Part shown: positions 11,725 to 23,415 of the stretch, in pieces
How the letters are laid out: every line of letters starts with the position of its first letter
Numbering within the stretch: the stretch's first letter is position 1
From: Gracilaria gracilis
Taxonomy: Eukaryota > Rhodophyta > Florideophyceae > Gracilariales > Gracilariaceae
DNA length: 64,000 nt
Reading direction: 5' to 3'
Assembly (NCBI GenBank): GCA_030374805.1
Contig: JARGSG010000189.1
Coordinates: forward strand, 806,001 to 870,000
The notes under the pieces: generated by a model
Databases searched by the model: none
What the model was told of the DNA's origin: nothing
Seen by the model: only the letters and a program-made list of their open reading frames with translations
Made by a program: the position numbers and the translations under genes

Positions 11725-12167
11725 GAAGAACGCGGTCTATACCGCAGGTGCTCCTCTGCGAATGAACGGGTCCCTGCCGTTCAAAAAGGAGGCTCTTTAT
11801 CAAAGAAGTAAGAAAGAAAGAACAAAATACTGGTTTTAAGGTTCAAACTTTAACAACGATGAACTTAGTTCATTTCATTCTTGACTCTATACATAGATTC
11901 ATCCCAAACTTTCCCATGTCCAGACGTTGTTAAGGACGTTCTCTTTCTCACGGGACTGTAGAATATAGACAATAAGTCAGAATTGCACAATATTGAAACG
12001 GAACGCAAACACCCTGCATCCCCGCAAGGTGGCGGACAATCTCCATCTTAATCTGCTATCTCTCTTTGCCATGATGCAGTCGTAAAAGCAGTGTCAAAGA
12101 CACCACAAATTCAAAGTCAAGCGAAGCGCACCGCGACCTTCCCATACAACCATATAAAGACCTCTCC
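11725..12167. other. Spacer before the first pogo-like gene
   Basis: No coding signal. It should contain the left terminal repeat of the pogo-like transposon, but no clear partner for the candidate right end (repeated TTGGGACAG at 14174-14203) was found. A short TCCCAAACTTTCCCATGTCC stretch at 11902 is a weak candidate only. Confidence 0.3.
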
Positions 12168-14247
12168 ATGCGGAACCAGCCTCATCGTAGTCCTCCTCCA
12201 TTCAAAGCCTTGCGACCTGCTTCAATGGCTCCTGTCATCATTAACAAACACGTCCGGCTCAGCGATAAACGATTCAGCCGGCACATTGCAAATGGCATCA
12301 AGTTAGTAAACGACGGTATTTCCTTCCGTGATGCCACAGCGCAAGTCGATCTTCCTCCTTCGAGCCTGCACTATCACTTTCAAAAAGGATCACAAGAGCC
12401 AAGCATTCGCGCAAACTTTCGCCTGTCCCTGACAAGATCCGAAGAACTACGAATTGTTGACCTGCTTCTTGAGTACAGCAAACGCGGGAGGTCTCTCTGT
12501 CGTAAAGATCTGCAAGACGGCGTTGAAATGCTGGCCATGACTCTTCCACCCCATCGCCGAGAACGAATTCTCTTTAAGAACGGTAGGCCTGGACGCCGCT
12601 TTTGTGAGCTATTCGAGGCAAGACACAGTAACAAAATCACATTGCGTCAACCCTCCCGACAGGAAGCAAAACGTTACTTTGCAACCAATGCCAAAGTCCC
12701 TGTGCACCACATGACGGCCATTAAGAAGCTCCTTCAACACCACAAAACCGTACCCTCGCACATAGTGAATGTAGACGAAACAGGATTCTCACCGCTCCAA
12801 TCACGTCGTGTTGGCAGAATGCGTCGTAAGTATGTGGATAAGAAAGGAAGGCCTTTGGTACCCTCGGTTGAGTTCAAAAATGTGAGTCACATCACGTTAC
12901 TAGGAACAGTGTTTGCGAATGGAAGGCTCGGAATACCAATGTTTGTTTTTCAGGGTTCGAACCCGTCTACGAAAAAGAAGAATAACTCGTAGCAACGGTC
13001 AGGTTGCGGTTGCCCAATCAATCACCGAATGCATTCCTCCTCGTTCAGTTGTTACCGCTAGAAACGACATCGCCTCAGTTGATACCGCAAACTTCTTTAA
13101 ATGGGCTGAGCATTTCCTAGACGACACAGCACTACTCCGAACAGACAATCGCAAAATCCTTCTCATATACGATGGGAATCGAAGCCATCTAAGCATTCCA
13201 GTGCTAGAGCTCCTCGCGCAAAATGGCTTCATCGCATACACGCTTTCAGCCCATACAAGTGGCACAACTCAGCCGCTAGACGTTGGTGTATTTCCAATGA
13301 TGAAGCACCATTTTGTATTACAATGAGACCTCAATGGTTGGTGCCACGTAGGCCTACTGGTGCGCCTTGCTGGCTGCATTGTACCCAATTGGTATTCGGT
13401 ATTTTATAATTTCTAATTTCTAATTTATAGTTTAGGATAGCTTAGCATTGCTGGCCCATGACAGTAGGTCATGGGTGCAGCCGATGACGTCATGCCCACA
13501 TGGGAAATCAGCGTCGGTACACCTTGTATATATTGCGGTGCACCTCGCCTTCCCCCTCGGTTATCGTAAAGTCAGGCACCACTACGGCAGTAACTATACC
13601 ATCTTCGTCACTTGCTACTCTACTACTATTCAGGTTTTAACGCGCGTCGACGTCTAATACCGTACACCTATACGGTCTAGACTAGTTGCCCCGCCGTGTG
13701 CCCCTGCGGGTTTTAGGTGCCCTACTACCATATTGGTTGTGTGGTTTTCCCCCTTTAGGTTGAGCCCTCGTGCGCTCCCTCCACCAGGCGGAACCTACAC
13801 CTTATCGGTGTTTGTACGGCACATTTCTGCGAGATGCTTGATTTAGTGTATTGCAGTCGCCGCAGGGGCCGCGCACCCGTTGATGAGTTTGACGTAGCGC
13901 AGATCATGTCCAGGGCCTACCAGTTATGCTTCACAGTATCTAACATCACGAAAGGCTTTGCAAAATGTAGCACCTCTCCTTTGGATAAATGCTGCCTGTT
14001 TGCTCAAGCAATGCATTTCAGCTTCGAAGAACCAAATCGCATTTTGTCATTGGAAGAAATGTTAGCAATGATGAAAGAGGCAGAAGACAAAATATTCGCA
14101 AAAATTGTGGAAGACGTACATATTCATTCGCCCGGGTTTTTTCACACAACGTATCATCGGGGAGGCCATGTTTGGGACAGACGGCATTCTTGGGACAGTA
14201 ATTTAGTAATTATTTCAGCGCTTTCTGGACAGCGGGCCAGGCGCTGA
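12168..14247 (+). pseudogene. Pogo-like (Tc1/mariner) transposase 1, split by a solo LTR
   Basis: The start is the ATG at 12168 or, more like its relatives, the ATG at 12225 (MAPVIINKHVRL). In order it has a Psq-type helix-turn-helix (ISFRDATAQVDLPPSSLHYHF), a CENP-B-like second domain (LLLEYSKRGRSLCRKDLQDGVEML, NGRPGRRFCELFEARH) and a DDE_1 catalytic core. All three acidic residues are visible: VNVDETGFSP (near 12770), LLIYDGNRSHLS (near 13165) and QPLDVGVF (near 13275). The frame shifts once between about 12950 and 12990. A 508-bp solo LTR sits at 13314-13821. Beyond it the frame resumes (EMLDLVYCSRRRG, ITKGFAKC) to a TGA at 14245. The product would bind transposon ends in the nucleus and catalyse cut-and-paste at TA sites. 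It is inactive because of the frameshift and the insertion. Confidence 0.85.
13314..13821 (+). mobile_element. Solo LTR of the Gypsy-2 chromovirus family
   Basis: 508 bp beginning TGTATTACAATGAGACC and ending TTTGTACGGCA. It matches the LTRs at 50197-50704 and 61206-61714 throughout with a modest number of substitutions. CATTT occurs immediately on both sides (13309-13313 and 13822-13826), the 5-bp target duplication. It interrupts the pogo-like transposase gene. It is older than the full Gypsy-2 copy, judging by its greater divergence from both of that copy's LTRs. Confidence 0.92.
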
Positions 14248-14847
14248 TACCAAATAAGCTCTAACGCCTCAACCACGTGAGCAAATCCATATCTGACAAC
14301 GGATTTGAATTGCGCGCGCTTCCTTCGATTATATAGGTATCTCTCGACCCCCAACACATACCATGAGCCCCTCAGTTGCGATGGAAATCCCCCAGACCAG
14401 TCTCGAGTGCTGCAAACATCCTCGGATACTGCGTGATGAGTCCGAAACGAATTCAGGCCCCAAAGGCAAACCAGGCCTCTCTTGATCGAGTGAACAAAGC
14501 AATTGCGTACTGTCAAACCGCAAAGTGTCCCATTCGTGTAGCCGCTGATAGATTCAAAATCTCCAAGTCTCGCCTGCACAGAGCCATTAAGCACGGAGTT
14601 GCTAAGCCACGCAAGTGCCGACCACCTGTCCTTCGCCCTGATGAAGAAGAAATAATTAAGGATGCCGTGCTCTACTACTCACGAAATGGAATTCCACTCT
14701 CCAGAGAGTGCTTCAAAGAGCTTGTACAATTTTTTGTCAAATCACTGCCAATATCACGACAGGAAAAAATTCCGTTTACGGAGGGAAAGCCAGGCGACGA
14801 TTATGTCAAGAACTTCTTCCGGAGACACCCCTGTATAACACTAAAAC

Positions 14848-15699
14848 TGAAGGACAACACTCCTTGGAGGCGATTTGAGGTACTTAGTTAATTTCCGCAT
14901 CATGCGTTAGTAGATATATATGAGCTACACCGCTATTAGCGTGACGCCTCGCTGAGGTAATTTCCACACATATACACGTGGATTGCACGGCTCGAGGCGC
15001 CGCTTAGCGGGTTTGACTAGCACACGTGTAGCACGGATATGCCGGAGGCAGTGTACCCAGCATTGCTGTATTTACTCAGATATTTTATAGATTATTTTGC
15101 CCGGCGCACCCACTGTCAGCGGTGCGCCGAGCTCAGTACTTAGAGGGTTGAGCATCGCTCCCCCAAGTAAATTGCCCCTTGCCAAGCAAGGGCTTCTGGC
15201 TCTAACTATCATGCCTTCGCGGACTGTTCACCTCCAAGTGGAGTGACGACCGCGTTGTTCACGTATAGTTACCCACCCTTGTGGTGCTCAGAGTATAACC
15301 ACTATTTGTGTGTCTCGTTCCGAGCTATTGTCGTATACTCGCCCCTGTATTAGGTTTGCTTTACTCTCTCTCTTTTTCCCCCACTCTGGTGATTTGCTTT
15401 CTCCCCTTTTTTGGTTTGCCTTTTTGCCCTGTTCGCAGTGGCCCGCTTTCGACACCTTGTCGTTGCCGTGCTCCTCTCTGTCAAGGACTCATCTCGTGAC
15501 TGTGTGAACACGTGGATCTCTACCGACTACTAACCAGCCTCACGCTCCGACGCTTGTCGTGGTGGTTTGACCTCGGATTTACACCCGGCTCAGCTGTGTC
15601 ATTCCCGGAGTGCTCCGTTTGCTGTGCTGCCCTGTCGAGGGGAAGATTCCGAACGTCTTCGTGAGCTTGCGCTTTTCCCGCCAAAGGCGTTGCTCCACA
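14848..15699 (+). repeat. Gypsy-1 5' LTR
   Basis: It begins TGAAGGACAACACTCC and ends TTGCTCCACA, matching the 3' LTR at 25393-26245 along its full length. An AT-rich stretch with TTTTATAGATT near 15085 is a possible TATA region. A pyrimidine-rich tract with CTCTCTCTTTTTCCCCC lies near 15365. Confidence 0.95.
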
Positions 15700-15701
15700 A
15701 G

Positions 15702-15719
15702 TGGTCTCCCGACTTAGAA
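15702..15719 (+). promoter_or_regulatory. Gypsy-1 primer-binding site (candidate)
   Basis: TGGTCTCCCGACTTAGAA starts two bases after the 5' LTR, and its TGG would pair with a tRNA CCA end. The same 18 bases follow the 5' LTR of Gypsy-2 at 50708, although the two LTRs differ, which supports a functional site. The tRNA species was not identified. Confidence 0.7.
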
Positions 15720-15794
15720 ACGATTAGTTTTTGTTGGAAGATTCACTCATGCATTCACTCGTTGCGAGGTTAGTCCTTTTGCCTTTGTATCCAT

Positions 15795-17960
15795 TTGGAA
15801 GTTTACTGGAAGTCCCAGCCAATTGGCTGTCGATTATCCCGTTGTACGGTCGTTCTGGTCATGACGCTGTCAAATCGTCCGAAAACACGCAGTCAGACTG
15901 GAAGATCGGATCCGCCACTTCCGTCACGGATCCCCACCCGTTCACGGTCCCGGACCGAAGGGATGCCGGCTATTGAAGCTGTGCCGACGACCACGCGACT
16001 TCCGCCCACGTCGTTGATCAACCCTCATCGTGGTGATGGACCGGCTCCTGCCGTTGCTGGTCCCGCTCCTATCGTAGGAGGTACGGTCCCTTCCGTAGCT
16101 CCCACTCCGGAGGCACCTCTGAAGGCTACTGTCAATGACACCCTCCACTTAACTGTGGAAGAGCAGCTCCGCTCCACGCAGGCTGCCTATGCTACCCTTG
16201 CTAAGGAGTTGTCGCTACTTCGAAAGAAGGTAGATGACACTGCTTTGCAGGACTTTTCTGAGGATCTCCTCGTATTGCGTGGTGATGTCAACTCCCTCTT
16301 GGAAGCTTTCGGAGGACCAGCTAATTTCGTGGAGGACGTGGCTGAGAAGTTTACTCGCCTCCGCGCCCGTCTAGAAACGGTGGAACAAACCGTCCTGGTT
16401 GGAGCCAATCGCACGGCTGAGCCGGTTGCTGTTTCACACCGTGACAAGAAGGTCAGTGGATCCAAAGCACGCAAAGAGCGGAAAAACTACGACTCTGATT
16501 CGTCAGCATCTTCTCTTTCTTCTCGCCGGTCAACCGGGTCTGATTCGTCCGACTCGTAGGTAGAAGAAGCCCCTCGTGAGCGTTCGTCACGCTCAAAGCG
16601 GTCATCAGCCACCAAAGGTGTGATACGCGCCCGCTCGAAGGGAAGGAAGCACTCTGGATTAAAAGAGTTGAAGCCTACCAATCTGCTCTACAAGAAGCTG
16701 TTGTCATACCGGTATTACCGTTTGGAAGACTTCTCATTGGATAGAACTCCCCGTGGGACGGGAAAGGTCAAAGACTGTATCAAACGGATGCAGCTGTCGC
16801 TCCGTAATCAACTGTTTACAGGCGATGATCCCATCTTGGTGTTGGATTTTTTATCACGCTTTGTAGCGGAAGCCGACATCCTTGGGATGAATGAAGCACA
16901 GGCGTTTGTCGCGCTGCCCTATTTTCTACGCGGACTTGCGGAAGATCAGTACAATTCTGTAAGAGGTTCATCTCGCGCCTCTGAAGGAGGGGTTACCTGC
17001 TGGCCTGAAGCAGTTCAGTATCTATTGAGGTCCTATGCCACTGGCACCGCCATCCAGTCGGCTATCCTAGCTCTGAGAGACACCAAACAACGCCCCGGCG
17101 AAACGGAAACCGATTACTCGGTGCGCTTGAATAAGGCCTTTTACCGATGTGGCAATGTTTATTCCGCTCAAGAGCGTTGTACCATGTTCGTTGATGGACT
17201 AGACCCGGCTATACGGACCCTAGTGGCCCGTCGCCGTGAAGAAAACCGTAAGACTACGTACTTGGAACTGGTGCAGTATGCACGCGCCGAAGGCGATGCA
17301 CTACGAGCACGAGTCCCGGGTACCCGGTTGAAGTCCGCTAAAGCGTTGATATTGGAATCGGGAACCCCGTCGGCGTCAATGCTGGCTGAGGCACACTCCA
17401 ATAAGGAGTATGATCAGGTGCACTTTGCCCGTAGCGACGTGCTTTCAATCCCGACAACGGAGCTTCCCTCAACCACGGATGCCTCGTTTCAAACGGCTCC
17501 GGACGGTACACTGCTGTATGCAGATTCGAACCGAGTTCGACCGCCTCGACTGTTATATGAGAACGGTGGAACCCAAGCTTCACGGCCTGGCTGGCAAGCT
17601 TCCCGCCCAGCGGTGCGATTCTCGAATACTCGGAACGTCAATGCCATTGTTGGATTGATCTATCACCTCTGCTATACGCGAGGGCATAATTCTCCGCAGT
17701 GCGTTTTAACCATGCGTGAGTGGGCACAAGTCATTGCCAACTACGAATCCCTCTCACCTGAGGAGAAGGCTTCCGTTCCGATGGCATCGTACATCCGCGC
17801 GAAGATGGATATTCCACGCACAATTGCGGCTCCGATTGCCCAGAACATGGTGACCTCTCACCCCCGTACCCCTCTCGAGGGAAATTCAACCGCTACTGCG
17901 GACGCTTCTGCCACTGGTGTCCAGGTATCAATGGTTCAGAACACTGAGCACACGCCTTAG
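15795..17960 (+). pseudogene. Gypsy-1 gag region
   Basis: The region encodes a Pro/Thr-rich N-terminal part, a coiled-coil-like helix (15.2-16.4 kb), a Ser/Asp-rich linker and a retrotransposon capsid-like domain. The motif FTGDDPILVLDFLSRF (near 16817) is shared in form with Gypsy-2 gag (FTGDDPIAVIEFLQKF). A knuckle-like segment with GHNSPQC lies near 17690. The product would assemble the cytoplasmic virus-like particle. The region is broken. Confidence 0.8.
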
Positions 17961-17986
17961 GCGGAATCTGCTCAGAAAACCTAATT

Positions 17987-20900
17987 GTGGGAGTCTCCTC
18001 TCTTGGAGAGGCGCCCTCAGAGTTGAGGCCGAAGGCGCCCGAGGCGTCCCTGCCTCGCTCCCAGGTCCGAATCCTCTCGAGGAAACAGGCCGTCGAAGAC
18101 GTGAACTCAGAACACCTTGGTGTTCTTCGACGACCGTGGATACGGGTAAGAAATAACCGGTTCCCGGATAGAGTTATGGTGATGGCCAAACGCAATTACA
18201 AGGTCTATGCCGACCTTGGCCTTTCACCCCAGTTTATGGTGCCTCATCTCACTGTATTAGATACAGGCGCAGGTCCGAACTTCATTGTTGAGACAGCATT
18301 GCCACCCGCCTTGCGGTCACACATTCGCCATGGCGACATTCCTGATGTCGCTGACGCGAATAACAACCCGTTGTCAACGGTAGGATACATCGAGTTGGTA
18401 ATCCGCTTGGGCTCATGCGTGGTGAAGCTCGACTTTGTCGTTTGTCGGTCACTGGCCGCCCCAGTCATTTTGGGTTGTGACTTTTGCGACCGCTTTGTCG
18501 ATGCCATTAGGCCCCGCCAGAGGCGTGTTGAAATGGAAGATGGTTCGTCCGTGCCGATTGTTCGTCGTCCCTTGAGGCATGCCTCCAAGAAGCATGTACC
18601 TCTACCTGCGGCGCAGGAAGCACCACCGAGTTCTCGGGAATCTACGAAGCTTCGTGTTGCCTCCGCGACACGCGTGCCTCCAGAGTCTCAAGTCTGGGTA
18701 CAGGTGAATTCCCGTCAACACGGTTTACGAATCGTCCAGCCATTGCCGTCATTGTATGATAAATATTCTCTTGCCATTGCTAATGGAGTGGTCCAGGTGG
18801 AACCGGATAATCCGTTTTACTTGTTGATAGCCAATCTAGGCAAAACCACCCAGTATCTGGTGAAAAACCAAGTGATTGGCTCGGTCATGCCGCATCCAAC
18901 TGCGTTGATACCGACGAAGATGACTGCTGCCTATGTGCTCGGAATCGTTCACTCTGAGGAGGGGGAGGAGTCTGAATCTCATTCGTCTCCGTCGCCGAGT
19001 CTCTCGGGTCAGCAGCCTGTTAAGACAGAGAAGACACGCGTTCCGACGAGTTACGACCAATTGGACCCAGTGAGGGAATTGGAAGAACTCGACCTCGGAC
19101 ATGTTCCGGAGACACACCGCAAACGACTGCGCGATATGCTTCGTGAATTCACCACAATGTGGGATGGTTCTCTCGGAGAGATAAATACCACGGAACACCG
19201 GATTGATCTCCTTCCGAACTCTCGGCCAGTAGCCCAACATCCGTACAGGGCAGGGCCCAAGGCCAGAGAAGAAGAGCAATTTCAGGTGGACAAGATGCTC
19301 CGTGCAGGAGTTATAGAACCGGCACATTCGCCGTGGGCATCACCAGTGGTACTGGCTCCGAAACCGGATGGTTCCTGGCGCTTCTGTATCGACTATCGTC
19401 GTCTAAACGCTCTTACCGTCAAGGACGTGTATTCTATTCCACGTATGGATGAAATCATCGATTCTCTCGGAAATGCTACCGTATTCACGGCATTGGATGC
19501 TAACTGGGGGTACTGGCAGGTTCCAGTGAGAAAGGAGGATCAGGACAAGACAGCGTTTGTCTGCCATTCTGGCCTCTACCGTTTTAAACGGATGCCCTTT
19601 GGTTTAACCAATGCTCCCGCTACTTTTCAGCGTGCTATTGATATCCTACTGGCCCGCTTCAAGTGGCGTACTTGTCTCGTCTACCTTGACGACGTCATTG
19701 TATTCTCAGATAATCTGGATGATCACCTCACACATGTGAGAGACATAATGGCCACGTTACGGGACGCCGGAGTGACACTCAGGCTGAGGAAATGCGAATT
19801 CTTTACGGATACAGTCAAGTATCTGGGTCACATAATTCGTCCAGGACGTGTCATGATCGAGGAAGCTCGTGTGAAGTCGCTGAAACAGGCCACGGAACCG
19901 ACTACCCAGACCGAACTGAGATCCTTTTTAGGATTAGTCAACGTCTATAGACGGTTTATTCCCAACTTCGCGGACATTGCGGCACCTCTCAACGCGCTCC
20001 TGCGGAAGGGTCAACCGCCTAAGTTGGACCCATTCACGTCTACTCAGACGGAAGCCTTTAACTCTCTCAAAGAGGCTGTAACCACGGCACCAGTATTGTC
20101 ACTACCGAAACCGGGACTTTCATATAACGTGGACACGGACTCTAGTGACTACCAGGTAGGCTGCGCCTTATTTCAAACCACCCCAGAGAGGGAACGCAAG
20201 CCAATTGGGTACTGGTCCAGTTCGTTGAACGTGCATGAGAAGAATTACTCCGTCTCGGAGAAGGAATGTCTTGCAGTAGTTTGGGCATTATGCACACTAC
20301 GGCCCTACCTCATGGGTGCTCATTTCACCGTTTACCCGGATCACTCATCATTGAGATGGCTACTCTCCATATCGGAGCCTTCCGGCCGCTTAATGCGTTG
20401 GAGACTGCGTCTGGCAGAGTTCGACTTCGACGCCACCTACAAGAAAGGCGCCAACAATACACAAGCCGACGCCCTTTCTCGCCTACCCACCACAGGGGAA
20501 GCGTTAGCCGTCGATGACGAGGAAATACCCTGCTTTGCAGTTGACGACTACACCGCAGGTGAACTGGAGGATATCGAAGAGGAATGGCCAGACGAACTGG
20601 ATTTTGACCAGGAACTGGACGACCTACTCGCTGTCAGCGAAAGTGCGAACCCCCTACCAGGGAACTTCGTACCCGTCACAACGGAGGAGATGGTTAGGGA
20701 ACAATTCAGCGATCCCTACTGCACGAAGATTCGGGCGCAACTCAATGGAGGAGCTGATCTCCCCTTTCGGGTGAATGATATTGGATACCTCGTTCGCACG
20801 GTAACTGGAAATCCACAAATAGTGGTGCCACACGCCCTACAATCTCGGGTGTTACACTTATCACACTATGCCAAACTTAGTGGTCACGTCGGAGGACGGA

Positions 20901-21742
20901 AACTGTACCTTACATTGCGAAGGAAATTCTACTGGCCAGCAATGGCTGTGGATTGCTACACAACTGTGCAGTTCTGCCCAGAGTGTGCTCGGAATCGCGT
21001 CAAGCTTCGCCGCCATGCGACGAAGTTGAAGCTCTTCCCCGCAAGGGCGCCCCTGGAATTCGTAGCTATCGATATTTTGGGACCGTTCCTCGCTATTAAG
21101 CGGCGTAACAAATTTTTACTCGTGATCACGGATCGTTTCTCGAAGCTCGTTCGTACCGTACCCTTACGGAGAATCACGTCATTGACGGTGGCGCAAGCAT
21201 TCGTCACCCACTGGGCATTCGTCTACGGTCCACCGTTGAATCTACTCTCCGACAACGGGAAACAGTTTGCCTTCCGGTTCTTCGGGGATGTATGCAGAAT
21301 TCTGGATGTCAAGAATCTCTTCACGACAACCTACCACCCCCAGTGTAATGGGCAGGCTGAACGGTTTAACCGGACGCTGTTAGCAGCACTCCGTTCATAT
21401 GTAGCCGATCACCCCACCATGTGGGACCTGTTCACCGATGCGCTGACATTCGCATACAACACTCAGGTACACCGTACTACGGGATTAACTCCATTTGAAT
21501 TGGTTCTGTCTCGCACCCCACCGCCAGTGGCGCTCGAAGCACAGCCAACGCTGGATCAATTTCCTTCGACGAAGGGATACAGGGAAATCTGGAAGACATG
21601 GCTTACCAAGCTGGTCCCTGCAGCAAAACGGTCAATGGCCCGGTCACAAGCCGCGTATAAGCGTTATTTCGATCAGCGAGCCCCTCGAAGACCACCCGCC
21701 CTTAAAGAAGGAAACTATGTGTTCATCCGTAAGGAGTATTGA
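17987..21742 (+). pseudogene. Gypsy-1 pol region: protease, RT, RNase H, integrase
   Basis: A 1251-codon frame. Protease VLDTGAGPNFI lies near 18255. Reverse transcriptase has RFCIDYRRLNAL near 19380 and the catalytic YLDDVIVFS near 19682. RNase H has VDTDSSDYQVGCALF near 20130. Integrase has the HHCC-type finger (HLSHYAKLSGHVGG ... CPEC, 20860-20990) and the D,D,E core VAIDILGPF, LLSDNGKQF, CNGQAERFNRTL (21065-21375). The domain order RT-RNase H-integrase is diagnostic of Ty3/Gypsy. This frame is long and most catalytic motifs are in place; the gene as a whole belongs to a broken element. Confidence 0.93.
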
Positions 21743-23241
21743 AACCCAGGCAAGGAGAAAGGCCACAAGCTCTCACCCGTCGCCGACGGTCCCTTCAAAG
21801 CAATTGTTGTGGAATCCGACACTGTCGTAGTGGAGATGGGTCAGCAAAACGAACGCATTTCCCGCGATCGCGTGGTTTTTGCACCCCCGCCTGCGGGAAA
21901 CGACCCATCAAGTGTACATTCTACCGCAGAAGCGGAAACGAACACTACGGACACACCGGCCCCACCCCCGATCGACCGCCCTAGGGAGGTACCACACCCA
22001 AGTAGGGGACTCTCGGATTTGCCGATGTTATCGGACTCTACGCGCCCTGGCGCTTCGCTGTCTGAAGCCCCGCCGCCTGGCGTAATTATTCGCCGCCTTG
22101 GCGCGTTGACACCCACTCCCCATGTCGCTCCATCTAAGGAGGGGGAGGGACTCGTTGATCGTCATGCTTCCGCGCTGTCGCGTGAGGAACACCGTGTGGC
22201 ACGGAAGAGAGACACCGCTAATGCGCAATCAAAGCCCTCTCGGGAGCCCGGCGTCTCGTCAAGGTCGCCGCGCATCAACGCAGAAGTGGAATCGTCACCA
22301 GACACTACCGCCGTGCGGGACAGGACCGAGGAGACTCAGTTGTTACCGGTGAAGCCGTTGTCTACGCCGCATAGCGCGCCTGGAGTGACTACGTCGCATA
22401 ACGGAGTGGAAATACCGCCTAAGGCGCCGTTGAGCTGGCATGTCCGAGACGGAGAAGAGTCGTCGGAGAATAAGTCGCCCAACACGCCTGAGGCGGGCCA
22501 CACCGCGGACACGTCGCTAAATGCCCAGCAGGGAAGTGCCATCCGTAGCACACGGACTACATCTGTAAGGGAGATCAGCCCAGCGAGCGAACCACGTCGA
22601 CAAACCGAGCTGACACCTCCCGTGCATACGGAGGAGGAACACGCCACGGCGCAGACCAATGAAGGCCACCCGTTCACAACGTCACGTACCACCACGGCGA
22701 GGCCGGTTCAATCAGGGTTACCGTTGACGCGAGCGCGTTCGACGCCACACACAACTCCGTCGAAACGGTTGCTACCACGCAAACTTGGGGTACACCCACC
22801 TGGGACTCCCGCGGGAGAAGGAACTCTACGGGAACAAGGAAACGAAAACACCGACACCGCGAGACGAGTGACCACCGACCCAAGTAGGGGACCACACCGC
22901 GAAGATACAGTTCCACCAACCTTGTTGGACCTCGGTCTAACCGGAGCACCGACGCAGTGCCACACACGATGAAGGCGCCGGAGAGCTCTCCGAAGCAGGA
23001 TGTTGTAGTCACACGGCAAGGCCGGGAAGTCTTCCGACAGGAGTTCGTAGTCGACCACATAGTGGAACACTCATACCACCCGCTGGGGTACATACAGTAT
23101 CTCGTACGTTTGTACGGCTGCGAACCCGAGGCTGACTCGGATGAGCCAATCGAGCATCTCCCACGATCGAAAGTGGTGCAGTACCATCGGCGTACTCTCA
23201 CGGGTCTCCCGGCGACAATTGTCAACGCCCAAGTGGGATAA
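21743..23241 (+). pseudogene. Gypsy-1 pol extension: Pro/Thr-rich linker and chromodomain
   Basis: Downstream of the integrase core about 1.1 kb encodes a low-complexity Pro/Thr/Ser/Glu-rich stretch. A chromodomain follows near 23040-23200: FVVDHIVEHSYHPLGYIQYLV with a conserved aromatic pattern, then DEPIEHLPRSKVVQYH. In chromoviruses this domain tethers the integrase to methylated histone H3 and biases insertion to heterochromatin. The linker is far longer than in Gypsy-2, where integrase and chromodomain are about 0.6 kb apart. Confidence 0.7.
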
Positions 23242-23415
23242 CACGCTCCGAAGGGGAAGAAGCTAGCTCACCTAGAAGGAAGTTGAGAAGTGGGAGAAGA
23301 CGAAACTGGAACTTGGGAAAGGAAAAATATACGTCATAGACGGAAGTAGGTTTAATGGCCATCGAGGCTATATCCTACAACAACACCGCATAGTGGGAAT
23401 CAGGTGGAAGATGGA

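Noticed and set aside
12950-12970. GGTTCGAACCC resembling a tRNA T-arm
   Set aside because: It lies inside pogo-like transposase coding and has no surrounding cloverleaf.
14174-14203. TTGGGACAG repeats as the right terminal repeat of pogo-like transposon 1
   Set aside because: No matching inverted copy was found at the left side, so it was not listed as a terminal repeat.
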